From NCBI RefSeq assembly GCF_030586465.1, contig NZ_JAUQYP010000001.1, positions 186,001 through 250,000 on the forward strand: 64,000 nt of DNA. Reading direction: 5' to 3'. Positions within the stretch are counted from its first letter, which is position 1; every line of letters starts with the position of its first letter. Positions 15,204-24,008 of this stretch are shown piece by piece. The notes under the pieces were generated by a model, which searched no databases, was not told the origin of the DNA, and saw nothing but the letters and a program-made list of their open reading frames with translations. The position numbers were made by a program, and so were the translations under genes. Source of the DNA: Actinotalea lenta. Lineage in GTDB: Bacteria; Actinomycetota; Actinomycetes; Actinomycetales; Cellulomonadaceae.

Positions 15204-17024
15204 ATGGTGGGATTCGTGACCGCGATCGGTCGACGCATGCGCGCGGAGGTCGTCACCGCCGTCCTCGCACTCGCCGTCGGCGTGGTGGCGGGGCTCGGCG
15301 CGGTGGCGTTCAGGGCGCTGATCTCCCTGGTCCACAACCTGTTCTTCGGCGGCAGGCTCAGCCTGACCTACGACGCCCTCGTGCACACCGACCCCAGCCG
15401 GTGGGGCGTGGGCGTGATCCTGGTGCCGGTCGTCGGCGCTCTCGCGGTCGTGGTCCTGGTCAAGCGATTCGCGCCCGAGGCCAAGGGACACGGTGTGCCC
15501 GAGGTGATCGACGCGATCCACTTCAAGGGCGGCCGCATCCGTCCGCGCGTCGCGGGCGTCAAGGCCCTGGCCTCCTCGATCTCGATCGGATCCGGGGGCT
15601 CCGTCGGCCGCGAAGGACCGATCATCCAGATCGGCGCGACGTTCGGCTCGATCCTCGCCCAGTGGCTCAAGCTGCCCGAGTGGCAACGCCTGACCCTGAT
15701 CGCGGCGGGCGGTGGCGGCGGCATCGCCGCCACGTTCAACACCCCGATCGGCGGCGTGATCTTCGCCGCCGAGATCCTCATCGTCGAGATCAGTGCCCGC
15801 ACGCTGATCCCCGTGCTGATCGCCACGGGGACCGCGAGCGTGATCGCGGGACTGTTCTTCGGGGACCAGCCCTCGTTCGTCATCCCCGCGCTCACCATCG
15901 ACCCGCCCGCCGTGTCCCCGATGTCACTGGTGGGCTACAGCCTGCTGGCCATTCTCCTCGGCCTGGTCGGCTGGCTCTACACCCGGTCGATCTACTGGGC
16001 CGAGGACCTGTTCGACCGGCTCCCGGTCAACGACTACCTCCGGCACGTGATCGGCATGCTCGTGGTCGGCGTCACGATCTACCTGCTCATGGCACGCACC
16101 GGGCACTACTGGATCGAGGGCGTCGGCTACGCCACGATCCAGGAGATCCTGCAGGGCACCCTCACGGCCGCCGGGTTCATGGTGCTGCTGGCTGGGCTCA
16201 AGCTGCTGTCCACGTCGTTGACCCTGGGCTCGGGGGCGTCCGGCGGCGTCTTCTCACCCGCGCTGTTCATCGGTGCGACGCTCGGCGCAGCGTTCGCGAC
16301 CGTGGTCGACGCCGTCGCTCCCGGGATGCACCTCAACCCCGTCAACGCGGCCGTCGTCGGGATGGCGTGCATGGTAGGTGCGAGCACCGGAGCCGCCGTG
16401 ACAGCCGTCGTGATGACCTTCGAGATGACCCGGGACTTCCAGGTCCTCATCCCGCTGATCGTCGCGGTCTCGCTGGCCTACCTGGTGCGACGCTCGCTCA
16501 TGTCGGACACCATCTACACCCTCAAGCTGTCCCGCCGTGGACAGCAGCTGCCGGCCGCGCTGCAGAGCTCCCTGTACCTGACGCGCCGGGCGGTCGACTT
16601 CGTCCACGCGCCGTTCGTCGTCAAGCCCGCGGACGCCACCCTGTCGGACCTGCCCCTGACCTGGGGGCGCCGGAACAGCCACATCGTGCTGGCCGGGCCG
16701 GACGGAGGGGTCGCCGGCGTGGTGACCGCGCACCGCATCGGCGAGGCGCGTCGCTCGCAGCGCTCACCGGCGACCCCGCTGCTGGACCTGGCCGGTACGA
16801 AGCCCACCTTCGCCCCTGCGGACGCGCAGATCGTCGACCTCATCGGGGTGCTGCGCGGCAGCGGCGTCCACCTCACCGTGCTCACCGAGGACGGGGCGCG
16901 CGCGCCGGCTCGCGCGGTCAAGGGCGTGCTCACCCACGAGGACGTCGTGGAGGCCACCAACATGGCTCAGACGCTGCGACGCACGCCCGTCGCCCGGACG
17001 GACATCGCGGGCCCGGACGACTGA
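15204..17024 (+). CDS. Second ClC family chloride channel/transporter
   Basis: A 606-residue paralog of the preceding gene, 32 nt downstream and on the same strand. It carries KGHGVPEV, GSGGSVGREGPIIQ with the gating glutamate and GSGASGGVFSPALFIG. The C-terminal cytosolic part resembles a diverged CBS pair (FVHAPFVVKPADATLSDL..., PTFAPADAQIVDLIGVL...). The ATG at 15204 follows GAGAGGACGCCC. The pair presumably forms homodimers or a heterodimer. The tandem arrangement suggests an old duplication, because the proteins differ clearly outside the motifs. Confidence 0.9.
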   Translation: MVGFVTAIGRRMRAEVVTAVLALAVGVVAGLGAVAFRALISLVHNLFFGGRLSLTYDALVHTDPSRWGVGVILVPVVGALAVVVLVKRFAPEAKGHGVPEVIDAIHFKGGRIRPRVAGVKALASSISIGSGGSVGREGPIIQIGATFGSILAQWLKLPEWQRLTLIAAGGGGGIAATFNTPIGGVIFAAEILIVEISARTLIPVLIATGTASVIAGLFFGDQPSFVIPALTIDPPAVSPMSLVGYSLLAILLGLVGWLYTRSIYWAEDLFDRLPVNDYLRHVIGMLVVGVTIYLLMARTGHYWIEGVGYATIQEILQGTLTAAGFMVLLAGLKLLSTSLTLGSGASGGVFSPALFIGATLGAAFATVVDAVAPGMHLNPVNAAVVGMACMVGASTGAAVTAVVMTFEMTRDFQVLIPLIVAVSLAYLVRRSLMSDTIYTLKLSRRGQQLPAALQSSLYLTRRAVDFVHAPFVVKPADATLSDLPLTWGRRNSHIVLAGPDGGVAGVVTAHRIGEARRSQRSPATPLLDLAGTKPTFAPADAQIVDLIGVLRGSGVHLTVLTEDGARAPARAVKGVLTHEDVVEATNMAQTLRRTPVARTDIAGPDD

Positions 17025-17030
17025 TCTCGG

Positions 17031-17051
17031 CCGGACGCCTCAGGCGTCCGG
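17031..17051. terminator. Convergent terminator between ClC and htpX
   Basis: CCGGACGCC (17031-17039) and GGCGTCCGG (17043-17051) make a perfect 9-bp stem whose three-base loop TCA is the htpX stop codon read on the minus strand. It can serve both convergent genes. Confidence 0.7.
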
Positions 17052-17909
17052 GTAGCCCGCCATCTGGCGCAGCCGGGCGATCCGGTCCGCCATCGGCGGG
17101 TGGGTCGCGAACAGCTTGGCCATCCCGCCGGCCTTGAACGGGTTGGCGATCATCAGGTGCGAGACGTCGACCAGGTCCCGGGTCGCCGGCAGCGGGGCTC
17201 GCGCCGTCCCGGCGTCCAGCTTCTCCAACGCCGACGCCAGCGCGAGGGGGTCGCCGGTCAACCGTGCGCCGTCCTCGTCGGCGTCGTACTCCCGGGTGCG
17301 AGAGATCGCGAGCTGGATCATCATCGCCGCGATCGGCGCCAGGAAGACCAGGGCGATCGCGCCGATGGGGTTGTTGCTGCGGTTGCCGCCGCCGAAGAAG
17401 AGCAGGAACTGCGCCACCGCCGTGATCAGCCCGGCGATGGCTGCCGCAACCGAGGACGTCAGGATGTCCCGGTTGTAGACGTGCATGAGCTCGTGCCCGA
17501 GCACCCCGCGCAGCTCGCGCTCGTCGAGCATCCGCAGGATGCCTTCCGTGCAGCACACCGCGGCATGCCGAGGGTCCCGCCCGGTCGCGAACGCGTTGGG
17601 GGCGGCGGTCGGCGAGATGTACAGAGCGGGCATCGGCTGCCGGGCCTGCGTGGACAGCTCGCGCACGATCCGGTACATCTCCGGGGCCTCGAGCTCGCTG
17701 ACCGGATAGGCGTGCATCGCCCGGATGGCGATCGAGGCGGAGTTCCAGTAGCCGTACGCCGTGCCGACCACCCCCAGGCCGGCGAACAACCACAGGAAGG
17801 CCGAGCTCCCGGCCGCGTTGGCCACCAGGTAGCCCACGCCCAGCAGCACGGCCCACAGGAAGCCGAACAGACCTGCGGTCTTCAGGCCGTTGAAGTGCTG
17901 CCGTCCCAC
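17040..17909 (-). CDS. htpX: HtpX-family membrane zinc metalloprotease
   Basis: A 289-residue M48 peptidase that degrades misfolded membrane proteins. The zinc motif is in GVLGHELMHVYNRD (HExxH), followed by transmembrane helices and the third zinc ligand region SRTREYDADEDGARL. The N terminus has two membrane helices. I take GTG 17909, with GGAGG 7 nt upstream; a start at 17957 adds 16 Arg-rich residues and lacks a ribosome site. The closing HPPMADRIARLRQM is a family hallmark. Confidence 0.94.
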   Translation of the reverse strand: MGRQHFNGLKTAGLFGFLWAVLLGVGYLVANAAGSSAFLWLFAGLGVVGTAYGYWNSASIAIRAMHAYPVSELEAPEMYRIVRELSTQARQPMPALYISPTAAPNAFATGRDPRHAAVCCTEGILRMLDERELRGVLGHELMHVYNRDILTSSVAAAIAGLITAVAQFLLFFGGGNRSNNPIGAIALVFLAPIAAMMIQLAISRTREYDADEDGARLTGDPLALASALEKLDAGTARAPLPATRDLVDVSHLMIANPFKAGGMAKLFATHPPMADRIARLRQMAGYPDA

Positions 17910-18047
17910 GTGAACCCTCCTGCCCGACGTACGCACCGCACCGCGGCGGCTGCCCACGTCAACGTTCCACAGGCTGGCACGGTTCCCTGCGGGCCGGCCC
18001 GGAACGGGGTGGACGTCGGCTGTGCGAACCCGGTGCGGGCGCCGGGC

Positions 18048-19400
18048 TCAGGCCTCGCCGCGCATCACACGCAGCATGTCCTCGCGAGGCACCAGCTTGA
18101 TCCGCTCGCGGCCGTGCGGCTCGCCGAGCGACTGCTCGTACGCGTCGAGCAGCACCCACCCGGACCACTCGATGTGTCCGACACCCCGGCTCGCCAGCAG
18201 CTGCGTCACCGCTCCCGGGTCGGGCTCGGCCGCACGCGGCAGCGCGGGCGCGTCCTGGACCAGGTGCCCGATCGTCTCGGTCGCGTCGGACTTGGTGTGC
18301 CCGATGAGCCCGACCGGGCCCCGCTTGATCCACCCTGTGGTGTACACGCCGGTCAGGTGCTCGCCGTCGGGCCCCACGACGCGGCCCTCCCGGTTGGGGA
18401 TCACACCGGCGACCTCGTCGAACGGGAGACCCGGCACGGGGGACCCGAAGTAGCCGACGGCACGGTAGACGGCCTCGACCGGCCAGTCGTGCAGCTGACC
18501 GGTCCCGGCGGCGGTCCCGTCACCCGTGAGCGTGGTCCGCTCGGTCCGGATCCCGGTCACCCGGTCCTCGCCGAGCACTGCGACCGGGCGGTGCAGGAAG
18601 TGCAGGTGGATCCGCCGGCTCGCGGTCAGGTCCTCCGGTTCCTTCAGCGTCCAGTCCGTCAGGGTCTTGACCACCTGCTTGGTCTGGTTGGAGGAGTGGA
18701 TGGCGGCCATCGACCCCTCGTCGAACTCGAAGTCCTCGGGATACACCACCACGTCGACGTCGGGCACCTTGCCCAGCTCGCGCAGCTCCAGCGGCGAGAA
18801 CTTGACCTGGGCCGGACCGCGGCGGGCGAACACGTGCACGTCCGTGACGGGGTTCGCCTCGAGGATCCGGTGCACGTTGTCCGGGATCTCCGTGGGCAGC
18901 AGGTCCTCGGCGTGCTTGGCGAGCATCCGCGCGACGTCGAGCGCGACGTTGCCCGCGCCGATCACCGCGACGTGCTGCGCCTCGAGCGGCCACGTCCGCG
19001 CCACGTCCGGGTGACCGTCGTACCAGGACACGAAGTCCGCCGCGCCGTAGGACCCCGGCAGGTCGATCCCGGGGATCGGCAGCTCCGCGTCCCGGATCGC
19101 GCCCGTGGCCATGACCACCGCGTCGTAGTAGCGGTGCAGCTCGGCGACGGCGATGTCCGTCCCCACGTCGACGTTGGCCAGCAGCCGGATGTCGCCGCGC
19201 TCGAGGATCTTGTGCAGCGCGACGATGATCTGCTTGATGCGAGGGTGGTCCGGAGCGACGCCGTAGCGCACCAGGCCGAACGGCGCAGGGAGGCGCTCGA
19301 TCAGGTCGATGCTCACGTCCAGGCCGGTCTTGGACAGGATGTCCGCGGCGTAGATGCCGGCAGGGCCGGCGCCGACCACGGCGACGCGCAGGGGACTCAC
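18048..19400 (-). CDS. fprA: Ferredoxin/flavodoxin--NADP+ reductase, FprA type
   Basis: A 450-residue adrenodoxin-reductase-like flavoprotein that moves electrons between NADPH and ferredoxin. It starts LRVAVVGAGPAGIYAADIL (FAD GxGxxG), continues LPAPFGLVRYGVAPDHP, then has the NADPH motif HVAVIGAGNVALDVARMLAK, and ends with VYTTGWIKRGPVGLIGHTKSDA, all classic for FprA. GTG 19400 is preferred because GGAAGG lies about 10 nt upstream; GTG 19412 is the alternative. A TAGACT box on the minus strand at 19466-19461 may be the -10. Confidence 0.95.
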   Translation of the reverse strand: MSPLRVAVVGAGPAGIYAADILSKTGLDVSIDLIERLPAPFGLVRYGVAPDHPRIKQIIVALHKILERGDIRLLANVDVGTDIAVAELHRYYDAVVMATGAIRDAELPIPGIDLPGSYGAADFVSWYDGHPDVARTWPLEAQHVAVIGAGNVALDVARMLAKHAEDLLPTEIPDNVHRILEANPVTDVHVFARRGPAQVKFSPLELRELGKVPDVDVVVYPEDFEFDEGSMAAIHSSNQTKQVVKTLTDWTLKEPEDLTASRRIHLHFLHRPVAVLGEDRVTGIRTERTTLTGDGTAAGTGQLHDWPVEAVYRAVGYFGSPVPGLPFDEVAGVIPNREGRVVGPDGEHLTGVYTTGWIKRGPVGLIGHTKSDATETIGHLVQDAPALPRAAEPDPGAVTQLLASRGVGHIEWSGWVLLDAYEQSLGEPHGRERIKLVPREDMLRVMRGEA

Positions 19401-19530
19401 GCGGGACAACACCTTCCGACGAGGGTCAGCCGCGCGCGTGTGCTGCGCGACCGACGGACCAGTCTAGGCGCCAGGGCCGCCTCCTGGACGCCGACGACCA
19501 CCGCGCGGTCACGCGCGTAGCGTCTGGTCC

Positions 19531-20469
19531 GTGGCCGCAGGCACCCCTCCCCGTCCGGGCACCCGGACGCAGAGTGACGGGTCCGGGCTCGCCCAGGGTC
19601 TCGGCGCATACCTCTGGTGGGGTTTCCTCCCGCTGTACTTCCCGCTCCTCGCGCCGGCCGGCTCCGTCGAGATCATCGCCCACCGGGTGCTGTGGTCGCT
19701 CGTGTTCTGCCTCGTCGGCCTCGCGGTGACCGGCACGCTGCGCCGAGCGCTCGACGTGCTGCGCTCCCGCGCGACCCTGGCCCGGCTGGCCGCCGGCGGG
19801 GTGCTGGTGGCCGGCAACTGGCTGGTCTTCGTCTACGCGGTGCTCTCCGACCACACGGTGGACGCTGCGCTCGGGTACTACATCAACCCGATCCTCACGG
19901 TGGTCCTGGCCGTGCTGGTGCTGCGCGAGCGGCTCCAGCCCGCGCAGTGGGCCGCGGTGGGGCTCGGTACCACCGCCGTGCTGGTGCTCACGGTCGGTCT
20001 CGGACGCCCCCCGTGGATCTCCCTGGCCCTGGCCGGCTCCTTCGGCCTCTACGGGCTGATCAAGAACCGGGTGGGTCGCAGCGTGCCGCCGTTGACCGGT
20101 CTCGCGGTCGAGACCGCGGTGCTCGCCCCGCTCGCCCTCGTCTGGCTCCTGGCGGTCCTGCACGGCGGATCGTTCGCGACGGGACCCTGGCACGCGCTCG
20201 CCCTGGCCGGGGCCGGCGTGGTCACCGCGGTACCGCTCTTGCTGTTCGCCGGCGCCGCGAGGCGGCTCCCGCTGTCGGTCGTGGGCCTGCTGCAGTACCT
20301 CACGCCGACCATGCAGTTCGTGATCGGCGTGGTGGTGTTCGGCGAGCGCATGCCCGCGGCCCGGTGGTGGGGCTTCGCGCTCGTGTGGGCGGCCCTGGTC
20401 ATCCTCACCGCGCACGGGCTGCGGGCCGGGCGGCTCGCTCGCCGTCAGCCCGCGACGGTCAACCAGTAG
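19531..20469 (+). CDS. rarD: RarD family EamA/DMT transporter
   Basis: A 312-residue drug/metabolite-superfamily permease with about ten helices. The N-terminal core GLAQGLGAYLWWGFLPLYFPLL and AHRVLWSLVFC, and the central GYYINPILTVVLAVLVLRERLQPAQWAAV, are RarD hallmarks. RarD was named for a chloramphenicol-related phenotype; the natural substrate is uncertain. TAGCGT (19518-19523) lies 7 nt before the GTG start, implying a leaderless transcript. Its 3' end overlaps the convergent RDD/FHA gene by 25 nt. Confidence 0.92.
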   Translation: MAAGTPPRPGTRTQSDGSGLAQGLGAYLWWGFLPLYFPLLAPAGSVEIIAHRVLWSLVFCLVGLAVTGTLRRALDVLRSRATLARLAAGGVLVAGNWLVFVYAVLSDHTVDAALGYYINPILTVVLAVLVLRERLQPAQWAAVGLGTTAVLVLTVGLGRPPWISLALAGSFGLYGLIKNRVGRSVPPLTGLAVETAVLAPLALVWLLAVLHGGSFATGPWHALALAGAGVVTAVPLLLFAGAARRLPLSVVGLLQYLTPTMQFVIGVVVFGERMPAARWWGFALVWAALVILTAHGLRAGRLARRQPATVNQ

Positions 20470-21605
20470 TCGCCGAACGCGACCGACGCGCCCACGGGGA
20501 CCCGGACCTTCTGCTCCGGCGCGCACAGGATCTGCTGGCCGTCCTCCAGGGTCACCACGGTGCCGTTCGTGGAGTTGCGGTCCCGCAGCCACACGCCGGC
20601 GCCGTCGACGCCGATGGCCAGGTGGGTCTTGGACACCGATCGGCCCCGGTCCACCACCGCGATCACCTGCACGGGAAGTCCCTCACCCTCGCGCGGCGCG
20701 GGGTTGCGGCCCACCAGGGCGGTCCCCTCGAGCACGACCACCCGGTTGTCCCACAGCAGCAACGTCGCGCGCGGACGGGTCTGGGCCCTCGTGGGCGCGT
20801 AGGCGACCCTGGACCTGGCCTCGCGCATCGAGGTGCGCTCCAGGTCCTCGGGCAAGCCGCGGGAGGAGCCGCTCGCCCGCTGCACGTGTGGCGCCCGCGG
20901 GACGACCCTGGTGCCCTGGGCGACCGTCGTGGGCGCCGCGACGGCGGCCACCTCTCGCTCGCCCTCGACCGCGGGCCCGCCGTTCGGCACGACCCCGGGA
21001 GGCGCCGCGGCCTCGGTCGTCGTGACGGGCGGTGCGGAGGCCTCCGGCGACCGTGCGCGGCCCGGCGCAGCGCGGTGGCGACGCCGGTCGTCGTCCCCGA
21101 GCAGGGACTGCAGGCGTTCGGTGGCCTGTCGCGGCGTGGGGGGTGCGTGCACCGGGTCCACGCCGATGTTCACGTCGAACACGACGTCCCCGACCAGACG
21201 GTCCTGCCAGCCCTGCCGCCGGGCGTTGCGCCGCGCCGAGGCCGTCATCAGCAGGCCGACGAGCACCGTCGACCACGCGACCAGCACACAGAGCTCGCGC
21301 GCGAAGGCCCGGCCCAGGCCGATCGGCCGCCCGTCGCCCGCCGCGAGCACCCGGAGCCCGGTCAGGACCCGGCCGAGCGTGTACCCGCGGCGGCCCAGCA
21401 GCGACCACTGCACCACGCCCTGCCCTGCCAGCGCGACGAGGCCCAGCACCGTCATCGCACTGACCTGGGGCTCGCCCGCCCGCTGCTGACCGAGGACCCC
21501 GCCGACCACCAGGCCACCGCCCAGCACCAGGGCCGCGACGAGGTCGATGAGGCGCGCGAACGCTCGCTTGCCCAGGCTCGCCGGGACGGACCCTGCTGCG
21601 GGCAT
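20445..21605 (-). CDS. RDD-FHA protein
   Basis: A 386-residue protein with an N-terminal RDD membrane domain (KRAFARLIDLVAALVLGGG..., then helices to about residue 160), a Pro/Thr/Ala-rich linker, and a C-terminal FHA domain. The FHA has LVGRNPAP, SVSKTHLAIG and RNSTNGT, all needed for phosphothreonine binding. ATG 21605 has GGAGGTG upstream. It is next to, but not in, the Ser/Thr kinase operon: 153 nt and a hairpin separate it from the transglutaminase-like gene. It is a likely reader of the nearby kinase, an inference from proximity. The role of RDD is unknown. Confidence 0.88.
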   Translation of the reverse strand: MPAAGSVPASLGKRAFARLIDLVAALVLGGGLVVGGVLGQQRAGEPQVSAMTVLGLVALAGQGVVQWSLLGRRGYTLGRVLTGLRVLAAGDGRPIGLGRAFARELCVLVAWSTVLVGLLMTASARRNARRQGWQDRLVGDVVFDVNIGVDPVHAPPTPRQATERLQSLLGDDDRRRHRAAPGRARSPEASAPPVTTTEAAAPPGVVPNGGPAVEGEREVAAVAAPTTVAQGTRVVPRAPHVQRASGSSRGLPEDLERTSMREARSRVAYAPTRAQTRPRATLLLWDNRVVVLEGTALVGRNPAPREGEGLPVQVIAVVDRGRSVSKTHLAIGVDGAGVWLRDRNSTNGTVVTLEDGQQILCAPEQKVRVPVGASVAFGDYWLTVAG

Positions 21606-21735
21606 CCGGCTCACCTCCGTCCGGTCCGGCGAGTGGTGGCCGCGCCCGCGGGGGGCGGGCGGGCTCTGGACCCGACATCGGCACTGCCACCGTCCGACAT
21701 GAGTCCGATCGGGTGAACATTCCGTGCAGGTGCGC

Positions 21736-21758
21736 CCGGGCCGGGCTGCCGGGCCCGG
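21736..21758 (-). terminator. Terminator hairpin of the PP2C-to-transglutaminase-like operon
   Basis: CCGGGCC and GGCCCGG form a 7-bp stem with a 9-nt loop, directly after the stop codon of the transglutaminase-like gene. There is no U tract. The next gene (RDD-FHA) begins 130 nt further down and has its own ribosome site. Confidence 0.55.
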
Positions 21759-24008
21759 TCAGCGCGCCCCGCGCAGGGACGCCCAGGTCCACCATGATCG
21801 CCAGCGCACGCGGCGCGGCACGGCACGGCGCATCGCCCCGACAGCGTTGTCGACCTGCGTCCAGTACGCCTCCACCTCGGCCTCGGTGGGGCTGCGTCCC
21901 GAGAACACCACGGCGTCGGCGCGCGCCGCGAGCGTGGCCACCGGGCCCCCGATGCCCGCCGAGCGCCGGCCACCATCGGCGGGTCTCGTCCCGGCCGGCC
22001 CGAAGGAGCCGGCCAGCGCGACCGCGATCTCGCGGCGGGTTGCCTGGTCCGGGACGTCGCGACGCAGGTCCGTCGCGCGGTCGAGCACCTCGTCCCACCC
22101 GCCGATCACGCGCCGCACCCCGTCCTCGGCTCGCCGCCGACGACGACGCCGTCGACCCTTGAGCAGTGCGAGCAGCAGCGGGGGGCCCAGCACCAGGAGT
22201 GTCGGGACGCCTCCGAGCAGCGCGGCCCGACGCAGCACGAGGAGCACCTCCGAGGGCTGGGACCGGTCCTGGTTGTCGTCCGTGGTGGGCTGCTCGGTGT
22301 CGTCGTCCGGCGCGGTCACCGGGTCCTGCGGAGGAGGCGGGGGCTGGCGGACGGCGGGGTCGGCCGCCGCCTGCTGGGGTGAGGTGTCCTGGCGTGGCGT
22401 CCGGCTCTGGTCCGGCGTCGGGAAGAAGCTCACCCACCCGTAGCCGGCGAAGTCGACCTCGACCCACGCCTGGATGTCGGACCCCGTGAAGGTGATCGCC
22501 GGGTCGCCCGCGACGGCGGGGTCGGGCACGAAGCCGAGGACCACCCTCGACGGCAACCCCATCTCCCGTGCCATCAGGGCCATCGCGGAGGCGTACTGCT
22601 CACCGTCCCCGACCATGGTCGTGCCGAGCAGGTCGGTGATCCGGTTGGCGCCGTGCCCGGACAGCGAGGGCGTGTCACCGCGGTCCACCAGACCGTGGCT
22701 GAAATACCCGTCGGTGGACAGCTCCTCCTCCAGAGACCGGGCGATCAGGCCCGGCGACCCTGCGGTCCCTGCGATCTGCGCCGCCCTGGTGCGCACCATG
22801 TCCGGCACCTCCTGCGGCTTGGGAAGCACCACGCGCGCCGTCGTCGCCCGGTCCAGGTCCGGCTCGGTCGGGACGGTCGGCACCACGACGTCCTCGGTCC
22901 ACTCCAGGCCCCGCGGGACCCCGTCCACCAGCGCGGCCGTGCCCGTCGCGTCGTTGTACCGCAGCTGCGAGCGCAGGGCACCGTCCCCGCCGGAGAAGGT
23001 CACCTGCTTGGCCCACCCCACGGTCGGCAGCCAGACGAACGGCAGCGCACCCGCCTCGAACCGCACCGTTGCGCGCTGCCCGACACGGCGCAGCGGGTCG
23101 ACCTCGCTCCCCACCCGGCGGAACGAGCCGGAGCCCTCCGCGGCCGCGGCCCCGGCGACGTCCCACACCACGCCGTCGAAGGCGTCCATGGTTGCCAGCC
23201 GCACGGTCGCTCCCTCAGGCAGGCCGCGGACGGTCAGCAGGTCCGTGTCGCCCCAGTCCTTGACGAAGGCGCGAAACGCCGACAACGGGCTGGGCTGGTC
23301 CGCCGGGTCGAACGGCGGCACGATCTCGTCCCGGGTCACGAACCGGGCGCGCTGCTCGGCGAGCCATGGGGCGGTCACCGACCCGAGCGCCGTCACGACC
23401 GCGGCCACCAGCGCGATCGACACCACCCGGCGCGGTGCGAGCGTGCCGGAGCGCCACGAGACCCAGCTCACCAGGCTCAGCACCATGCCGACCCCGGCGG
23501 CGACCGGAAACACGGCGACCTTCGTGCTGAGCACCACGCAGACCACCAGGACGGCGAGCGGGACCAGGGCGGCCAGGGCGCCGGCACGCCGGGTGCGCAG
23601 GGCCAGGCTCAGTGCACCGAGGGAGCCGACGAGCGCCAGCAGGAACGGGGCCGCCAGGACCGTCCCCGCGGTCCCGAGCTGCGGCTCGAGGGTGAGCACC
23701 TGCTTCCACGCGGTCACCGCCGCGGTCAGCAGGTCCACCGTGCTGCGGGCGCTGGGCAGCGGCCCGCGCGTCGCGTCCCCCACCACCGCGGGTCCCACCA
23801 GGAGGTAGGCCGCGAGCGCCGCGGCGATCGTGACCGCGGTCCCCCACCGCAGGTGCGCCGCGACCACGGCGAGCCCCGCGCCGCAGATCAGCCCGGCGAG
23901 AACCGGTGCGACCAGCGCCCGGGCACCGAAGACCGGGATCACGGGCAGCATCGCGAGCGCGAGGCTCACCGTGAGCACCACGACGTCGATCTCGGGACGG
24001 CGCCTCAT
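21759..24008 (-). CDS. DUF3488/transglutaminase-like membrane protein with lost catalytic triad
   Basis: A 749-residue protein with about six N-terminal helices, a large extracellular transglutaminase-fold domain (about residues 430-540), a Pro/Gln/Asp-rich linker, a helix near residue 610 and a charged cytosolic tail. The triad positions of TgpA-type enzymes are all replaced: the Cys site reads GDGEQYASAM with G469, the His site reads SDIQAWVEV with Q513, and the Asp site reads WVSFFPTP with F529. It is therefore predicted to be a binding pseudo-enzyme. ATG 24008 overlaps the DUF58 stop as ATGA. Known TgpA/DUF58/MoxR trios share this organisation. Confidence 0.88.
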   Translation of the reverse strand: MRRRPEIDVVVLTVSLALAMLPVIPVFGARALVAPVLAGLICGAGLAVVAAHLRWGTAVTIAAALAAYLLVGPAVVGDATRGPLPSARSTVDLLTAAVTAWKQVLTLEPQLGTAGTVLAAPFLLALVGSLGALSLALRTRRAGALAALVPLAVLVVCVVLSTKVAVFPVAAGVGMVLSLVSWVSWRSGTLAPRRVVSIALVAAVVTALGSVTAPWLAEQRARFVTRDEIVPPFDPADQPSPLSAFRAFVKDWGDTDLLTVRGLPEGATVRLATMDAFDGVVWDVAGAAAAEGSGSFRRVGSEVDPLRRVGQRATVRFEAGALPFVWLPTVGWAKQVTFSGGDGALRSQLRYNDATGTAALVDGVPRGLEWTEDVVVPTVPTEPDLDRATTARVVLPKPQEVPDMVRTRAAQIAGTAGSPGLIARSLEEELSTDGYFSHGLVDRGDTPSLSGHGANRITDLLGTTMVGDGEQYASAMALMAREMGLPSRVVLGFVPDPAVAGDPAITFTGSDIQAWVEVDFAGYGWVSFFPTPDQSRTPRQDTSPQQAAADPAVRQPPPPPQDPVTAPDDDTEQPTTDDNQDRSQPSEVLLVLRRAALLGGVPTLLVLGPPLLLALLKGRRRRRRRRAEDGVRRVIGGWDEVLDRATDLRRDVPDQATRREIAVALAGSFGPAGTRPADGGRRSAGIGGPVATLAARADAVVFSGRSPTEAEVEAYWTQVDNAVGAMRRAVPRRVRWRSWWTWASLRGAR

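Noticed and set aside
17100-19520. Long plus-strand open frame across htpX and fprA
   Set aside because: Antisense to two genes with clear catalytic motifs; low-complexity Arg/His/Asp composition.
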